From Alisma plantago-aquatica (taxonomy: Eukaryota; Streptophyta; Magnoliopsida; Alismatales; Alismataceae), in the NCBI GenBank assembly GCA_963693085.1, contig OY856411.1, forward strand, positions 112,287,267 through 112,351,266: a stretch of DNA of 64,000 bases, read 5' to 3'. Of the stretch, positions 1 through 11,475 are shown piece after piece (the first letter of the stretch is position 1; every line of letters starts with the position of its first letter). The notes beneath the pieces were generated by a model, which worked only from the letters and a program-made list of their open reading frames with translations, had not been told where the DNA came from and searched no databases. A program made the position numbers and the translations under genes.

Positions 1-2239
1 AGTCTTTGCTCTAATATTGAATAATTTTATGTATATAATGTGTACTATGTATATAATATGTACTATGCATATAATCATTAATATATATTGATTTTATGTA
101 TACAATCTGAAGGAGGCAAAATGGGCACAAAGGAAATATGCTAACCAAATATTTTTCACTAACACACATTCAACTCGCATTCTAAATCTTTCAATTGTTT
201 GCTATATTTTTTTTATTAAGGTGTATTGTACCCACTGCAACTTTCCTACATTGTAAATTGTTTGAATAAGTAGTAAAACTTTTTTTGCATGGATTGATGT
301 AAAAGGTTGGCTTCTATGAATTAATTATGATTCAGGATTGTAATGCATCTACTTAAGTATAATTTATTAACTTTTGCGGACTACAATTGAGAGAAATCAT
401 GATGGAAGTTAGATTTTGACATCGTTGATGATTGCCAAATAGGTAAATCTTTGATGTATTTTCTCCGGAGGCATCATGCGAAAAGCAAGAGAAAGCAGAG
501 GTTTTACATAAGATACTGTGAGGAGTCATTCCTGGTCATTGAAAGATATGTGTTTTTATGGCATGATCATAGTTGTATGAACATTTTATGTCGTAAATAT
601 CTATGTTGAAAAAGGCTCTGAATGTTTTTTTCTGAACGTGAATGTGGGATATTGTGGATGTACTCATTTTCGTATGTGTCTTTAAATATTCAATGTAAGT
701 CTATAATTTAAATTCAAATGACCATGAACATATCAGTGTATATTTATAGTTATTTATTTGTATGGTCTCATTTTTTTATTTTTTACAAAATGGTTTGTTC
801 CATTTGAACAATCATTAACATTTGATTTTTAGGTGTTGATTATAGATTTGCAATAAATATAAATCTGGGAAGATTTTTGGAAGGTAATTTACCATTGCTA
901 TCTGGAATTTGCAAATGTATGAAATTGAATGAACGTGAACAAAGTCACTTAGATGGAGTTACATCCAACAAAATAGTGGTGTTTGCAGTTGTATTTGGTA
1001 GCTTTGAATTTCTTATTTTGAAATTAAATGGTGGGTACCACATGCAACAAAAAAATGGTCCTAATGAATGATGAAACTACAAATGGTGTAACATGGGAAT
1101 AGATGATACAATGCATGATATATTTAACTATAACAACCAAAACATATATGGGCTTGTAGATTTGAATGTCAATGTTGTATGTTGTTTCATTTCCATGTGC
1201 AATTTTGAAACATGAATTCTAAACCATAAAAAATGGATTACAAGCGCAATATTTTGGTTGATTGTAATTTTAAAAATAGTCTTGGGTTATTTTAGTTTGG
1301 TATTGTAGTTCTAATCTATTGCGCAAGTCCTGATCACATTCTCAAACTATCAACGTATGATTTTTCTCCAGCTGGCAGATTTGGGAATGAATTGCGCCCA
1401 AATAGAGTGTAGTTTGCTTCCACAAGTTTCTACGTAATCAAAATTTATGGTATAGTTTATTTTAATCTTAGGAATCTCTTTACCATACACTATTAGTTGA
1501 ATCTAAATTCAGTTTCAACTTCGTTAGTTCATTTTTATTGTGATCCAACACAGCCTACTATGGATTGATAACATGTGGACGGCCCAGGCACACTCATGTG
1601 GAACAAATGGATGGGAAGAAACAAAGCTCACTTTGAAGAGAAGCCATCCCTCCTTCCTTCTCTAGTTGTAGTGTTTGAAAAAGTCAATTTGTATCAACAA
1701 TATTTCATATCCTTTATCACCCCAAGGTTGCACAACTCAGCTTCAGTACCAACTGTAACAAATGGTCCCCTCCACCGATCGGTATGGATAAAATACATAA
1801 AGACATGAGTCATAAAAAAATGTAATTACAGGATTGGGTGCAATCTTGCACAATTACAATGGAATGATTGCAACTACCTAGGAGGCTTTGGACCTCTCCG
1901 GCCCAGAAGGCAGCATAGTCCTCAAAGAAATGAGGGTCTCCCTACTACATGCATCTCATAACTCATAATCGAGATGGGCTTCCAGGTGTTGATGAAGGCC
2001 ACCAAGATAGGAAGCCATGCAATAGTGTCTGAGGACGTGTTGATAAGAGAAATCATCAATTTCATCTATCATTAGAGGCTATTATATTCATCCATACCCA
2101 CCAATAAGGTAAAATAGTGGCCCATTTACTCGTTGGTTTAGCATGTAAGGGCTACATCTCTTATGTCCGAACTAAGAACTATGAGGATATTTAGGTACTC
2201 ACATTCATGGACATGGAGAAATAACAAGATTTGATTTTT
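1..2239. other. AT-rich intergenic DNA, no gene recognised
   Basis: I find no coding region, RNA gene or element terminus that I can support here. Near positions 35-80 there are three short copies of a motif like TACTATGTATATAAT. The short open frames show no family resemblance and look like chance ORFs in AT-rich DNA. Confidence 0.6.
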
Positions 2240-3960
2240 TTTAAAAAAAGTTAAAAACTAACTATTAGATTTTTTGAGATTATATGCTAAAGGTTGGGTA
2301 GCCTTGCATAAAAGATTATTTTGTATCCCCATCTCTCAAGTTCTTTCCCATCCTTTTATATGGGAAAGTAAACAATCACTTTTTTTTGCTTGAGCTAGAG
2401 GAGTGTATGAGGACAATATGTGTGTGTGCTCACATGTAGTTTGACCTTGAGTCAAGGAAGTGCCTTCAATACTATTTTTGCACACTGAAAATGTAACTAT
2501 AACAATAATCATTTCTGTAAAATGTATAAGGCTCAACGTGTGTCTTGGATACGAGTTGGTTGTGTGAAAGGAGTGGGATACCATGTGCGCTAGTATAATT
2601 GTTCTCTATGAACGCTGAGGGTTAAACCCATCAAATACATCTTCATTAATTCTAGCTATGTTTGTTGCATGAGAGTTGTTTATTCTCTTCAAACTTATTT
2701 TTCGGTTTGGGGCGTCATTTGTCATCATTATTTTTACAGTCTATCATGTAACATGTTTTCTTCTTACTTCTATCAGATGGGTAATTAATGATATGGGCTA
2801 CTTCAATTTTTGATCTATGGTTCCCAAGCTTAAGAGGTTTGGTCAAAGGTGAGCTCAATGTAGGTGGATTCCTAGGATCAAATTGTTCTAGGAGAATAAT
2901 GTCATAAACCATAAATGCCCGTCGGGTAACAACAATCCCACAATGGAAATCAGACAAGAACGAATTCATCATATACATTTTCTAACTTATTTTCATTTTT
3001 ATTCTTGTACCACACATGTTCTTAAAATTTCAACTAAATTTAAATCTATGTCTCATTAATATCACAATAATATGTGCCTTATGCATCTCGATGCATGTTT
3101 TGCGATTGTCATTTCCAACAATCTTGGAGAAAATGTTGTCAGGTTGATAGCATGGTGATTGTTGATTCTTTGCAACTCAAAGAATAAATTGGCTATGATT
3201 CTAAAAAACGTACAAGATGCACTTTAAGAGTTAGAAAAACTTAATGAAAACATTTCTAATTATGGTTGGTTTGTTGGACCTAGTAGATATATACTACTCA
3301 GGTTTAGAATTTTACTTATACTAATGGTCCTAAAAAGATGTTTGCGGAAATAAGAAGGATAATACATGAAATGGATGTATCCTTATGCCATTTGTATGCA
3401 TTATCTTTGATGTATACAATGTAGATCCTGACACATCATCTATATACTTTTTGGTAGTTTTTTACCAAAAAATACAATTGTGAAGACCAAGGCCTGAAAA
3501 GTGTTTTGTGTCCGAATTTTCAAGATATAGATGGGCAATAAGTCTTTAACTGAACAATTACATGAGTTTTTTCTTTATGGTCTATACACTTTAGGAGGAA
3601 AAATGAAATATTTCATAGATTTGTTCTTGTGTTGAATATCAAAACACATCTTAAGGGTTATCCATTGGCATGTATCTTAATCACATGAAGGGAATTATCT
3701 CAAAAAATGACTTGATGGTCAACATTGCAACTGAAGAGGAACATAAAATCAAAAGACAAGTTGTGTCTGTAGGTATTAATCAAATGGTCAACGTGATTAT
3801 AGAGAAGAAGAAAGTCCATGAAAAGAAACATAGATACAATCACAAACCTAAGACCAATATCTATGAGAAAGCAAAGTACAAATTGTAATGAAGTTGTGGT
3901 AGGGTGGCCACTAGAATGAGAGGTGTCTTTTGAAGAATGCTAGAAATTTATAATTTCATC
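2240..3960 (+). repeat. Degenerate repeat block, copy 1 (paralogous to 14470-16072)
   Basis: This block aligns by eye with 14470-16072 over most of its length. Shared anchors include GGACAATATGTG, TTTTTGATCTATGGTTC, GAAGACCAAGG and AAACATARATACAATCACAA. Both copies are riddled with stops and small indels. The 3' third encodes a Ty1/copia gag relic, so the block is most simply an old copia-derived sequence present twice in the window. I could not delimit LTRs for it. Confidence 0.6.
3410..3890 (+). pseudogene. Ty1/copia gag relic, copy 1
   Basis: Conceptual translation with several stops recalls the C-terminal half of copia Gag (UBN2-type). The best stretch is LNHMKGIISKNDLMV followed by an acidic EEEHK and a lysine/histidine-rich tail. 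This corresponds to the family pattern of a hydrophobic/HK segment, a conserved leucine and an IEE(E/D) motif ahead of the basic linker. No zinc knuckle is visible. The parallel copy at 15580-16072 shows additional pieces (DLWQ, YQKY, CEDQG) of the preceding helix, which supports the reading. It is non-functional. Confidence 0.5.
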
Positions 3961-6771
3961 TAGGATAAATTTTTTGACGTGATGATTGGTATCTCAAACC
4001 TCAAAGCGGGGTAATTATCTATTAAACTTGAAACTTTTACAATGTTGAAGTATTGATTTGAGCTTAATATGATAGGATAATGTCAATTTTGTGCTAACAC
4101 CACTGCACATATAGGATATAACATCTAGTAAAGCCTATAGCATCTGCTAAAAAACAATGTTAAGGTGTAATGCATAGAAGTCCCAAGGCTACATTGCCAG
4201 TTTCCTCATTTACGAGAATCAACACAACAAATTAGCATTGGTTGTAGAGGGCGAAGAAATCAATGCCACAAACTAAATGTATCGTCAATTTGTTCATTAA
4301 CACCAACACAACTGATCCATATAACCAATAGTTTTTTTGTGTTTCTACGAGGGGTAATGGAGTTGTTTTTGCAAATTCATGGCCTCCATTCATTAGCTAA
4401 ATTCACGTCGCATGCTCCATCCTATCAACAATTTTTCTAAAATGGTTTCTAGCGTTAGTTTCTTTCTACAAAACCGATGTAGTAAATTTCTAGCCTCAAT
4501 TTTTGTACAGATAACCAATGCTTGAGACATAGCTTTTTATATAAGAATAGCATATTAAAGGCATGTTATTAAGTAGGTTGTATGCAAACCTACAAACCAT
4601 GTAGTAAAACATAGACAAGACAAATTCACTTACATTCACATTGACATCTCCCAATTCACTTGCCTTCATATGAATTGACCAAATCATAAAATATTCACTT
4701 GCATTCATATAACCTGTACACTATGTGGATTAAAGGAAATATGACCTGTAATTCATTTCCTTTTGCATATATAGAAAGCCATATTTATATTCCCTTGCAT
4801 TCACAATGTTCATTCATGACCAGACACATTCATTGTCATTCACATGACCCATTCACCAAGTAATACAAAAATTCATGAATAACTCACATGACTCACCAAA
4901 TAAAACAACAATTCACATATCATTAACCCATTCACATATATATAATTTCTAGTGAGTAAAAATTACATGTTGAAACCCTTAAGTTAGGTCTTCATTACCT
5001 ACTATATGTCTCAAAATGTCCTCTGACATTGTCCTGAGAATGTCTTTACCATGACTACAAGTTGTTTATTAATCATCAGATCCACAACCATAGTTGGTTT
5101 ACCCCCCCCCCCCCCCACACACAAACATATGTTGTTGAAACTATTTCCATAGTAACAAATTTTTTTCTTCCTTGACGAGTCGTTGTGATATCCTTCTCTC
5201 TATTTCAAACCTTGTGGCATGTATACTCACACGGCCACCGAGCAACAAATGATTATTAAATCATTATTTGGAGCTTATTTTACAATGAATCATGATATTG
5301 GTGTTTTCCAATTGATTAAAACTTATTTGAGATCTTCGAACATACACCCCTCGCCTAAAATCCCTCCAACACTTGCTTCTACCCTATTCCTACAACAAAC
5401 ATGACCCTAAGAAACAACTTGAGATGCTATTCTCAAGATAAACCTATCAATTTTCTTGACCAATACATTTACTTTCTACATTTATTAGTTTTAAGATCAT
5501 AATAGACTCTGAGAATATATTTGGCTTAGCTCGTTCTTTCTTGTCAAGTATGGTAACAATTTTATGTAAATCAATATCAACTTTTCAAGAGATAAAACTA
5601 ATAGTAGATAAAATTGAAACACTTTGATTCAGAAACAAAGGTATTTAGTACTTTGTTAAATGGCCGAACTCAAGACATCATTTGAAGCTCTCTTATAAAG
5701 TAGATTTGGTAGAAAAATCTAACATGATCAGCCCATATTTCCTTAGAAGTAATGAGTCGAGTGCATTCTTTTGGCATGTCTTCAAACAAGGTCCTCAATA
5801 TTCACGCTTTTTTATCCATAATCAGGAGAGAGATATGAATTTTTTCCACCAATCCATTTGGTGTTGGTTAATAATCATGTTTGCTGAATTGTATCTTGAT
5901 AGTTGATCACACATATAATCAGAAGTCTCATCGTCTAATGGATCTATTGAGCGTTGTAGAGAATCATCTCATCTTGTCCATACATCCCTTGGATGTTATT
6001 TAGACTTGATATGCACACATTTCTTGCCTCACTCCAATACAACCTATAGTGTATCCTGGTAAGATTTTGATAATTGTTATTACGTCCATAGTCGTCAAAT
6101 ATGTTCTAGTTTTGAATTTGTTGCATATTTTGATTTAGTTTTTATCACTTTACTTGAAATCTGACATGATTTTTGCTGAATTCAACAACTAATTATGATA
6201 AATAAAAATGGAGGGTCAACATTATGTCAACATGTAATGTGAGTTGAACACAAAATTTAAAGAGAATGCCATGCAATTTAAGAATAAACATTTCATCATT
6301 TGTGAATTCACCTAAGTTGGAACATCATTTCAAACTCTCTAATTAGTAGAATGGGTTAGACAATGGAACATTTTTATCCCATTCCTCCTTGGAATTACTG
6401 TGGTTGATGGATTGGTGGTGCCTCATAAGATCCATCTATGCAACATTCATGGTGGTTTTTCTCCATTAGTGCATGGATATGTGCCTCCCAATACAGATGA
6501 TCCAATGGGTTTTAAACTATTGAAAATAATATATGCCACATATATATTGATTGTGAGGTAGACAAACAAGGTTTTGTGTGCAACCTATACATCTCTTTTA
6601 TAGTTCATGAAGGGGTAGATGCATAAGAAATATAGTATCAGTTGAAGCTTTGCTTGGTGAATGAGGGGATGAATCTTCTTGATCTTAGACTTAGGTGGGA
6701 TATTTTCAGTTGACACACAACTATGTATCATTTAAACTTAATCATGAGAAATAAAACTTAGAATTTATATC
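3961..6771. other. AT-rich DNA, no gene; C15 homopolymer at 5102-5116
   Basis: No recognisable coding sequence. A run of 15 C residues at 5102-5116 followed by CACACAC is the only low-complexity tract of note. Two segments near 5670 and 6325 share a loose resemblance around CATCATTT-AA-CTCTCT, too weak to call. The stretch may be the decayed pol part of the copia relic upstream, but I cannot show pol motifs. Confidence 0.5.
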
Positions 6772-6795
6772 GAGGGAGTGTTAGATATATATTAA
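6772..6795 (+). other. Candidate copia polypurine tract / LTR start
   Basis: The sequence GAGGGAG directly followed by TGTTAGATATATATT has the form of a copia polypurine tract joined to a 3' LTR beginning TGTTAGA. It lies downstream of the gag relic and in the same orientation, so it may be the 3' end of that old element. No matching 5' LTR was found, so the call is weak. Confidence 0.3.
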
Positions 6796-7005
6796 ATTCA
6801 TTTAGTAAACATAGACAAAGAAGAAGCTTGACAATTAGTGGAAGTTGGAAGTGAAGATGAAGGAGTTATAGATGGCACAATTAATGAATTGTGCTAGAGA
6901 GATTTCTCTCTCCCATCACCCTCGATTCATGTAAATCTACTAAATCATGTGATACACCTCAGAGAATAACGCCATATCTGTGATAATATAGAAAAAAATG
7001 GTTTC

Positions 7006-7160
7006 TACATGACACACACCCTTCCTATGGGTGTGAATGATCCTCGGTCAAGCAAATGACATTAATGTCATCTCTTGAAATGGTTGTTTACATGATCACA
7101 CCCTCCCAATGGTTGTGAATGTTTCTTGGTCAATCTAGTGATACTAACATCATTTCCTAT
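7006..7160. repeat. Imperfect ~85-bp direct repeat
   Basis: Two adjacent copies (about 7006-7075 and 7091-7160) share ACATGA, CACACCCT, GGTGTGAATG (GTTGTGAATG in copy 2), TTGGTCAA and CATCATTTCC-like blocks in the same order. This looks like a small tandem duplication, now diverged. Confidence 0.55.
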
Positions 7161-7200
7161 ATCCATATCACATAAATTACTAATAATACAATATCCACAA

Positions 7201-7755
7201 GAAGTAAAGTGCCTTTGGGTGTATGTCCAATAATTCTTATATTATATAATGGATAATAAAACCAATATCATTCAAATTCACCCCCATCAACTTCACATGA
7301 ATTAATCCTAACATGGACATATTCTATGTAAGTAAACCTAGATATCAAGTGAATGACCTAGCTCAACTTAAGTAGCCTATGAGAAGTGCAGTTCCAACCG
7401 TTCATTTAATTCTTTGGCTCATTGACAGCCACACCATTTTCATATCATCAACATTGAAACCCCATGAAAGTAAAGTGCCTTTGGTTGTATGTTCAATAAT
7501 TCTTATATTATATAATGGATGATAAAACCAATATCATTCACATTCACCCCTATCAACTTCACATGAATTAGTCCGGACATGGACATATTCAATTCAAGTA
7601 AAACCTAGTGAACGATAAAGCTCAATTTATGTAACCCACGAGCAGTGCAAAAGGAAAACCTATAACCTAGTTCCAACCTTTCATGTAATTCTTTGGCTCA
7701 TTGACAACCACACCATTTTCTTATCACGGGCATTGAAGCCCCATGAAAATAAACA
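7201..7755. repeat. Tandem duplication of a ~270-290 bp segment
   Basis: Copy 1 (about 7201-7465) and copy 2 (about 7466-7755) both start AAGTAAAGTGCCTTTGG. They then share long collinear blocks, such as a stretch around TATATTATATAATGGAT, CATCAACTTCACATGAATTA and TTCTTTGGCTCATTGACA. Copy 2 carries a small insertion near 7645-7670. No coding content. Confidence 0.8.
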
Positions 7756-8900
7756 ACCATTTTAAGGGCAGGGAACTTTTGTAGTCATGAAGCCCGATTG
7801 AATCCAACGTTGATTGTCTCATTCATGGCATATACTGTACGTTAGGGCATGGACTTTTGCCTTCTAGTACATTAGTGTAATTAGCGAGCTATCTCTCTCC
7901 CACATCCTTGATTCCATGTAAATCTGCCGGAGTCGTTCGAACAAAACCCAATATGCAATCCACAGGAACGAAAGGAGGGTCAGATACATGTGTTTATTTA
8001 GCGAGCTACCTACCCGAATGATACAATCTAACCCAGTCAATGCAGTCATCCATTCGGTTGGCCCTACGGACTACGGCTGAGTTATCTAAACACAAGTAAA
8101 GAGGCTACTTGCAATCTAAACTACGTGACGCCTACACCTAGGTAATCATCTAAGCAGCAGTATTCATCTTGCTTCGTCCAAGTTTCTAGAAACACGTATG
8201 CGAGTATTGTTGTTTTTTTGATCCAGCAGTGCCGTTGTACAAGAAGAGAAATTGAAGTTCTTCTTAGCTAAATGCCTTGGATGCTTTTGATAAACCGAGC
8301 TAGACATATAAAAGCTTCCTCGCGCGTGGGTTTTTTTGGTTTAGAATCTTCATGATCACTGTAATGCCGCGTCTTGATGAGGGCTAGCCTGCACCCAGTC
8401 ACGCAAGATCGATCGCACTAGACACCAAAGAGATGAAAGTTGAAACGACGAAACGATGCAGTGTACTGGCGTGTGCACTCAGAAACGCATGTGACTGTGG
8501 GCTACAAGCTGTAGCTCCGCCACGGCGCAGATCTGCAGCACCGGAGCAGTCCGTCAGTGTGGGAGCTAGCGGAATCTTGTCGTGGTGCCGGTGTCGGCTG
8601 CGGATCTATGCGCATGCGCAGGGGCTCTCGGCCCAGTTTAAATTCGTCTCCAATCATTCATTGCATGTTAATCGCTCAACCTGCAGTAGCATTGATGATA
8701 AAGGCTTCTAAACCCAGTTTAGGCGAGCCTTTTGCGTCCATTTGTAAAGTATGCCGCTTAAGAGGGCACTTACTGGAACGTTCTTAGACGACGAACTGGT
8801 TAATAGAGGGAGGGAGGGATTTCGCGTTCGCCTGCCTTGATGAATTGATGGCATGAAGAGAGACGGATTCTTAGTCCCCAAACGGGCCATATCCAAGCCC
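7756..8900 (+). promoter_or_regulatory. Upstream region of the defensin gene
   Basis: GC content rises from about 8330 toward the gene. No other gene is visible. The region presumably holds the defensin promoter, but I do not assign individual cis-elements beyond the TATA box because short motifs are not informative alone. Confidence 0.35.
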
Positions 8901-8910
8901 GTTTGTTGCT

Positions 8911-8920
8911 CTATATAAGG
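8911..8920 (+). promoter_or_regulatory. TATA box of the defensin gene
   Basis: CTATATAAGG lies about 130 bp upstream of the defensin ATG, at a normal distance for a plant core promoter with a 5' leader of roughly 100 bp. It is the only clear TATA box on this strand in the GC-richer promoter stretch. Confidence 0.65.
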
Positions 8921-9047
8921 AGGGTTCAGGGTAATAAGGAGTAGAGCATCCCGGGTTGATCTTCTATACTCACTCACTACTGCGAGCTCATCCCTTCCTT
9001 TCAAGTGCTCCTTCGAGCTTGCGACATTCGTCTACTCTCCTAGTACC

Positions 9048-9381
9048 ATGCCACTGATGAAGCAGGGCGCTAGCTCGGCCGTCTTCCTCGTGCTCCTGCT
9101 CCTCCTCGCCACCGGTTAGTCCCGAACGTCCGCCAGTTGGTCTGCCTGTAATGGTGATGATCCACCTTTCTGAAAATCTTTAACCCTGATAATATTGTAC
9201 ATACGCAGGGGACGACGGGGTGAAGACGGCTGATGCCCGGCTGTGCGAGTCGCAGAGCCACAAGTTCCAGGGCACCTGCGTGCGCGCCACCAACTGTGCC
9301 AACGTCTGCCGCGGGGAAGGCTTCCAGGGCGGCGCCTGTAGGGGGATCACCCGAAGGTGCTACTGCACCAGGCAGTGCTGA
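9048..9381 (+). CDS. Plant defensin (gamma-thionin family), two exons
   Basis: Exon 1 is 9048-9114, a 94-bp intron is 9115-9208 (GTTAGT...GCAG), and exon 2 is 9209-9381 ending TGA. The product is 79 residues. Residues about 9-22 are a leucine-rich secretory signal core. The short linker ends before RLCESQSH, the usual mature N terminus, giving a mature peptide of about 47 residues. All eight cysteines are present with spacing C-X10-C-X5-C-X3-C-X9-C-X6-C-X-C-X3-C, which fits the CS-alpha-beta fold with four disulfides. The gamma-core (GGAC...CYC) is intact and arginine-rich. The single phase-1 intron just after the signal-peptide core is the family's usual position. Known members are secreted antimicrobial peptides that bind microbial membrane lipids, and some act in development. 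Which role applies here is not visible. A decayed paralogue lies at 44907. Confidence 0.95.
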
Positions 9382-9860
9382 TCATGGGCTAGAGTCCTCC
9401 TGCTGATGCTGTTTGCGGTCGTGCTGGCTCATTCGATGATGACAATAAATTATTGATGACTATAATAACGGTTGATGAGACCGGCCGGGCTTAATTAAGG
9501 CACGCCACTTACTGGGTCTGTGAGTAGCTAGCTAGCGAGTTAATTAAGCTTGATGTCATGGCATCTTGTAGCTATTTGCCTCTAGTTTTGATTGATGAAC
9601 TGCTTGGTATGTTTCGTAATCACTTTGGTGAGTGCAGTCTTTCTTTTACCCACCCGTAAGTCATTTTCAGTGAACTTTTTTGTTTGTTCTATTTCCGGTG
9701 AACTTATTTCTAGGACGTGTCCGACTGAAACAAGCGAGAGAAGCATCGATTTCTTTGGCACCTAGATTGGCACACTGCAGACACAGTCGACCAATACTCC
9801 TATCTCCTATTTTATGGTCATTTAAAATGGAGAAAATAAAACTGGACAGGTGGTAGGTAA
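9382..9860. repeat. Defensin 3' flank, duplicated at 44991-45440
   Basis: The 3' flank aligns with the flank of the defensin relic. Shared blocks include TCATGG near the stop, TGGTATGTTTCGTAATCACT, GTGCAGTCTTTCTTTT, GTCCGACTGAAACAAGC, GGCACCTAGATTGGCA and CTATCTCCTATTTTATGG, all in the same order. This shows that the whole locus, not just the exon, was duplicated. Confidence 0.9.
9444..9449 (+). terminator. Polyadenylation signal of the defensin gene
   Basis: AATAAA lies 63 bp after the stop codon, followed by T- and TG-rich sequence. This suits the 3' end of the defensin transcript. Confidence 0.55.
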
Positions 9861-10388
9861 AAAAATAATTGCGGACCTGTGTAAGCTTGCGAACAGCAAA
9901 ATCGAGAGGGGTGTCCGGAACCCGCTTCGTGCACGAAGTATTGATCCATGGACTCGAACAACATACAACCGTTTACAACCTATTGTGTCAATATAAGAAA
10001 ACACTCTCTGGTGTAATATGAGTCCAGTCGAATCACCGTCATACGATAGTTACATTACAGAAGATGAAAAACATACGTACGTTATTGCTTCATTCATACA
10101 ACCAGGACCCTTTACAAAAAAGAAACCGTGTTTCGCGAGTAATTAGTTACATGAACAAATATGAAGCTATGATTGATGAAAGAGTCGGTTTGAGATTTTT
10201 AGTCCAATGTGACGAAGTAATGGGACGATTCACAAACAAAACAATTGGACCAGTTGAATTCAGTTACTAATAATCATATTATTTAGCTATGTTTTGCAGT
10301 CCGCGTATGTTATAAATAAACGAAGAACATAGTTTACATTATTTTCATCACCCCGATAAAAACAAATCTGTAACTGAACCCAGTAATC
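9861..10388. other. Intergenic DNA between defensin flank and SINE block
   Basis: No gene recognised. The short frame at 10064-10270 has no family features. The stretch fills the spacing whose length is matched at the second locus once its inserted elements are removed. Confidence 0.5.
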
Positions 10389-10945
10389 GGAAGGCTTAAC
10401 CTCCATGTAAATTTTCTTATAACCGGGAACCCCTCCTCAGAATTGGTCACCTTGTGACCCGCCCTCACAAGTTAAACTTGGGGGGCTCAAGTCAACAAGT
10501 CCGCAAGGCGGTGACTCATTTAAACCGCATTGTTGACTGGTTGAGGGTGTTTGTTTGGGGTTTTGAGTCCAAATTCCTTCATTGGGGAAATCCGTACCGA
10601 ACCAACAACGCGATCCCTCTGTGACCCCACTATGTAACTCATTGTTGAAAAACATTAAGTTCCAACCAATCATATTTCTTTTGAAGAAACATGTCAGTTT
10701 CAAATGATAGCATGTAGTTCTAAGCCCATTGAGGGCCAGTTTGGCCGGAGTAAAACCAGCCCACACATTGAAGTGTAGAACATGAAAACAAACTTGATTA
10801 ATGAGTATAAATAGTAACTAAAATTGTTTGGTTCAACATAATACAAAAAGAATATTTATTTTGTATTTATTTAATGAATAGATGTAATTCACAAAAATGT
10901 ATATTAAGCTTTGTAAATTTACGCTAAAGTTGACAAGTTGTTTGT
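10389..10945. repeat. Downstream segment shared with 56244-56560
   Basis: Collinear similarity with 56244-56560 runs through AAGGCTYAACCTCCATGTAA, AAGTTCC(A/G)ACCAAT, GTAAAACCAGCCCA, TTGAGTATAAA-like and TTTACG(C/T)TAAA blocks. This copy is interrupted by a SINE at 10411-10629; the other copy is empty at that site. It forms the distal half of the duplicated defensin block. Confidence 0.8.
10411..10629 (-). mobile_element. tRNA-derived SINE, copy 1
   Basis: About 219 bp absent from the paralogous site near 56267, flanked by near-identical CCATGTAA (10403-10410) and CTATGTAA (10630-10637). It shares its 3' tail (CTTATAAC-GGAA-CCCT on the plus strand) and its tRNA-like head (CCTTCATTGGGGA) with the copy at 41655-41853. 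The head is more decayed here than in copy 2, so boxes A and B are poorly preserved. A SINE has no coding capacity and relies on LINE machinery. Confidence 0.65.
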
Positions 10946-11089
10946 GCTAAACTAACCATTAGTTTATTTGAGATTATATGTTGAAAATAGAGGAAAAATT
11001 AGACATAGACGCATGTTGGGAGGCAGAATTGGAAGACCATGTTGTTTGTGAGCCACCACAATCCCGAAGCAGCATGGCGTTGATAAAAT

Positions 11090-11475
11090 GTGGGAGAGAG
11101 GGAGTGGGTAGAGAGAGTGTCTGGAGGAGAAATGAAGTGCCTAAAAAGAGAAAATATAGGAGAGAGAAATTTAGTTTTCTTATAACTTTCAAATACTGAT
11201 GAATTTTTTGACAAAATTAAGATCGTTGTGCTCTTTAAAAAAATACTTTACAACAAGACTGTATCAACATACTTTTGAGAAATATAATATATAATCTAAA
11301 AGATGAAAGAGAGAATGACTAGAAGAAGATGAAAAGTGGAGAGAAGAATTTATTTACTTTTAAGTTTCAATCGATAGTAAATTTTGATGAAATAAAAATC
11401 ACTAGATTCGTTAAAAAAATGTATCAACAAGACCAATCTTAACATATTTTTGATAAATATAATACATAATTAAAA
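11090..11475 (+). repeat. Left inverted arm of the satellite block
   Basis: The arm begins with GTGGGAGAGAGGGAG, the exact reverse complement of CTCCCTCTCTCCCAC at the far end (about 14220-14245). It contains two related sub-repeats of about 150 bp (11160-11310, 11340-11475), each with an ACTTT-AA, GAATTTTTTGACAAAAT-like, AACAAGAC and CATA-TTTTTGA sequence. The right arm carries the same pair inverted. Confidence 0.65.

Noticed and set aside
10978..11214. Three overlapping ORFs of about 70 codons
   Set aside because: They overlap on both strands in the satellite arm; chance frames.
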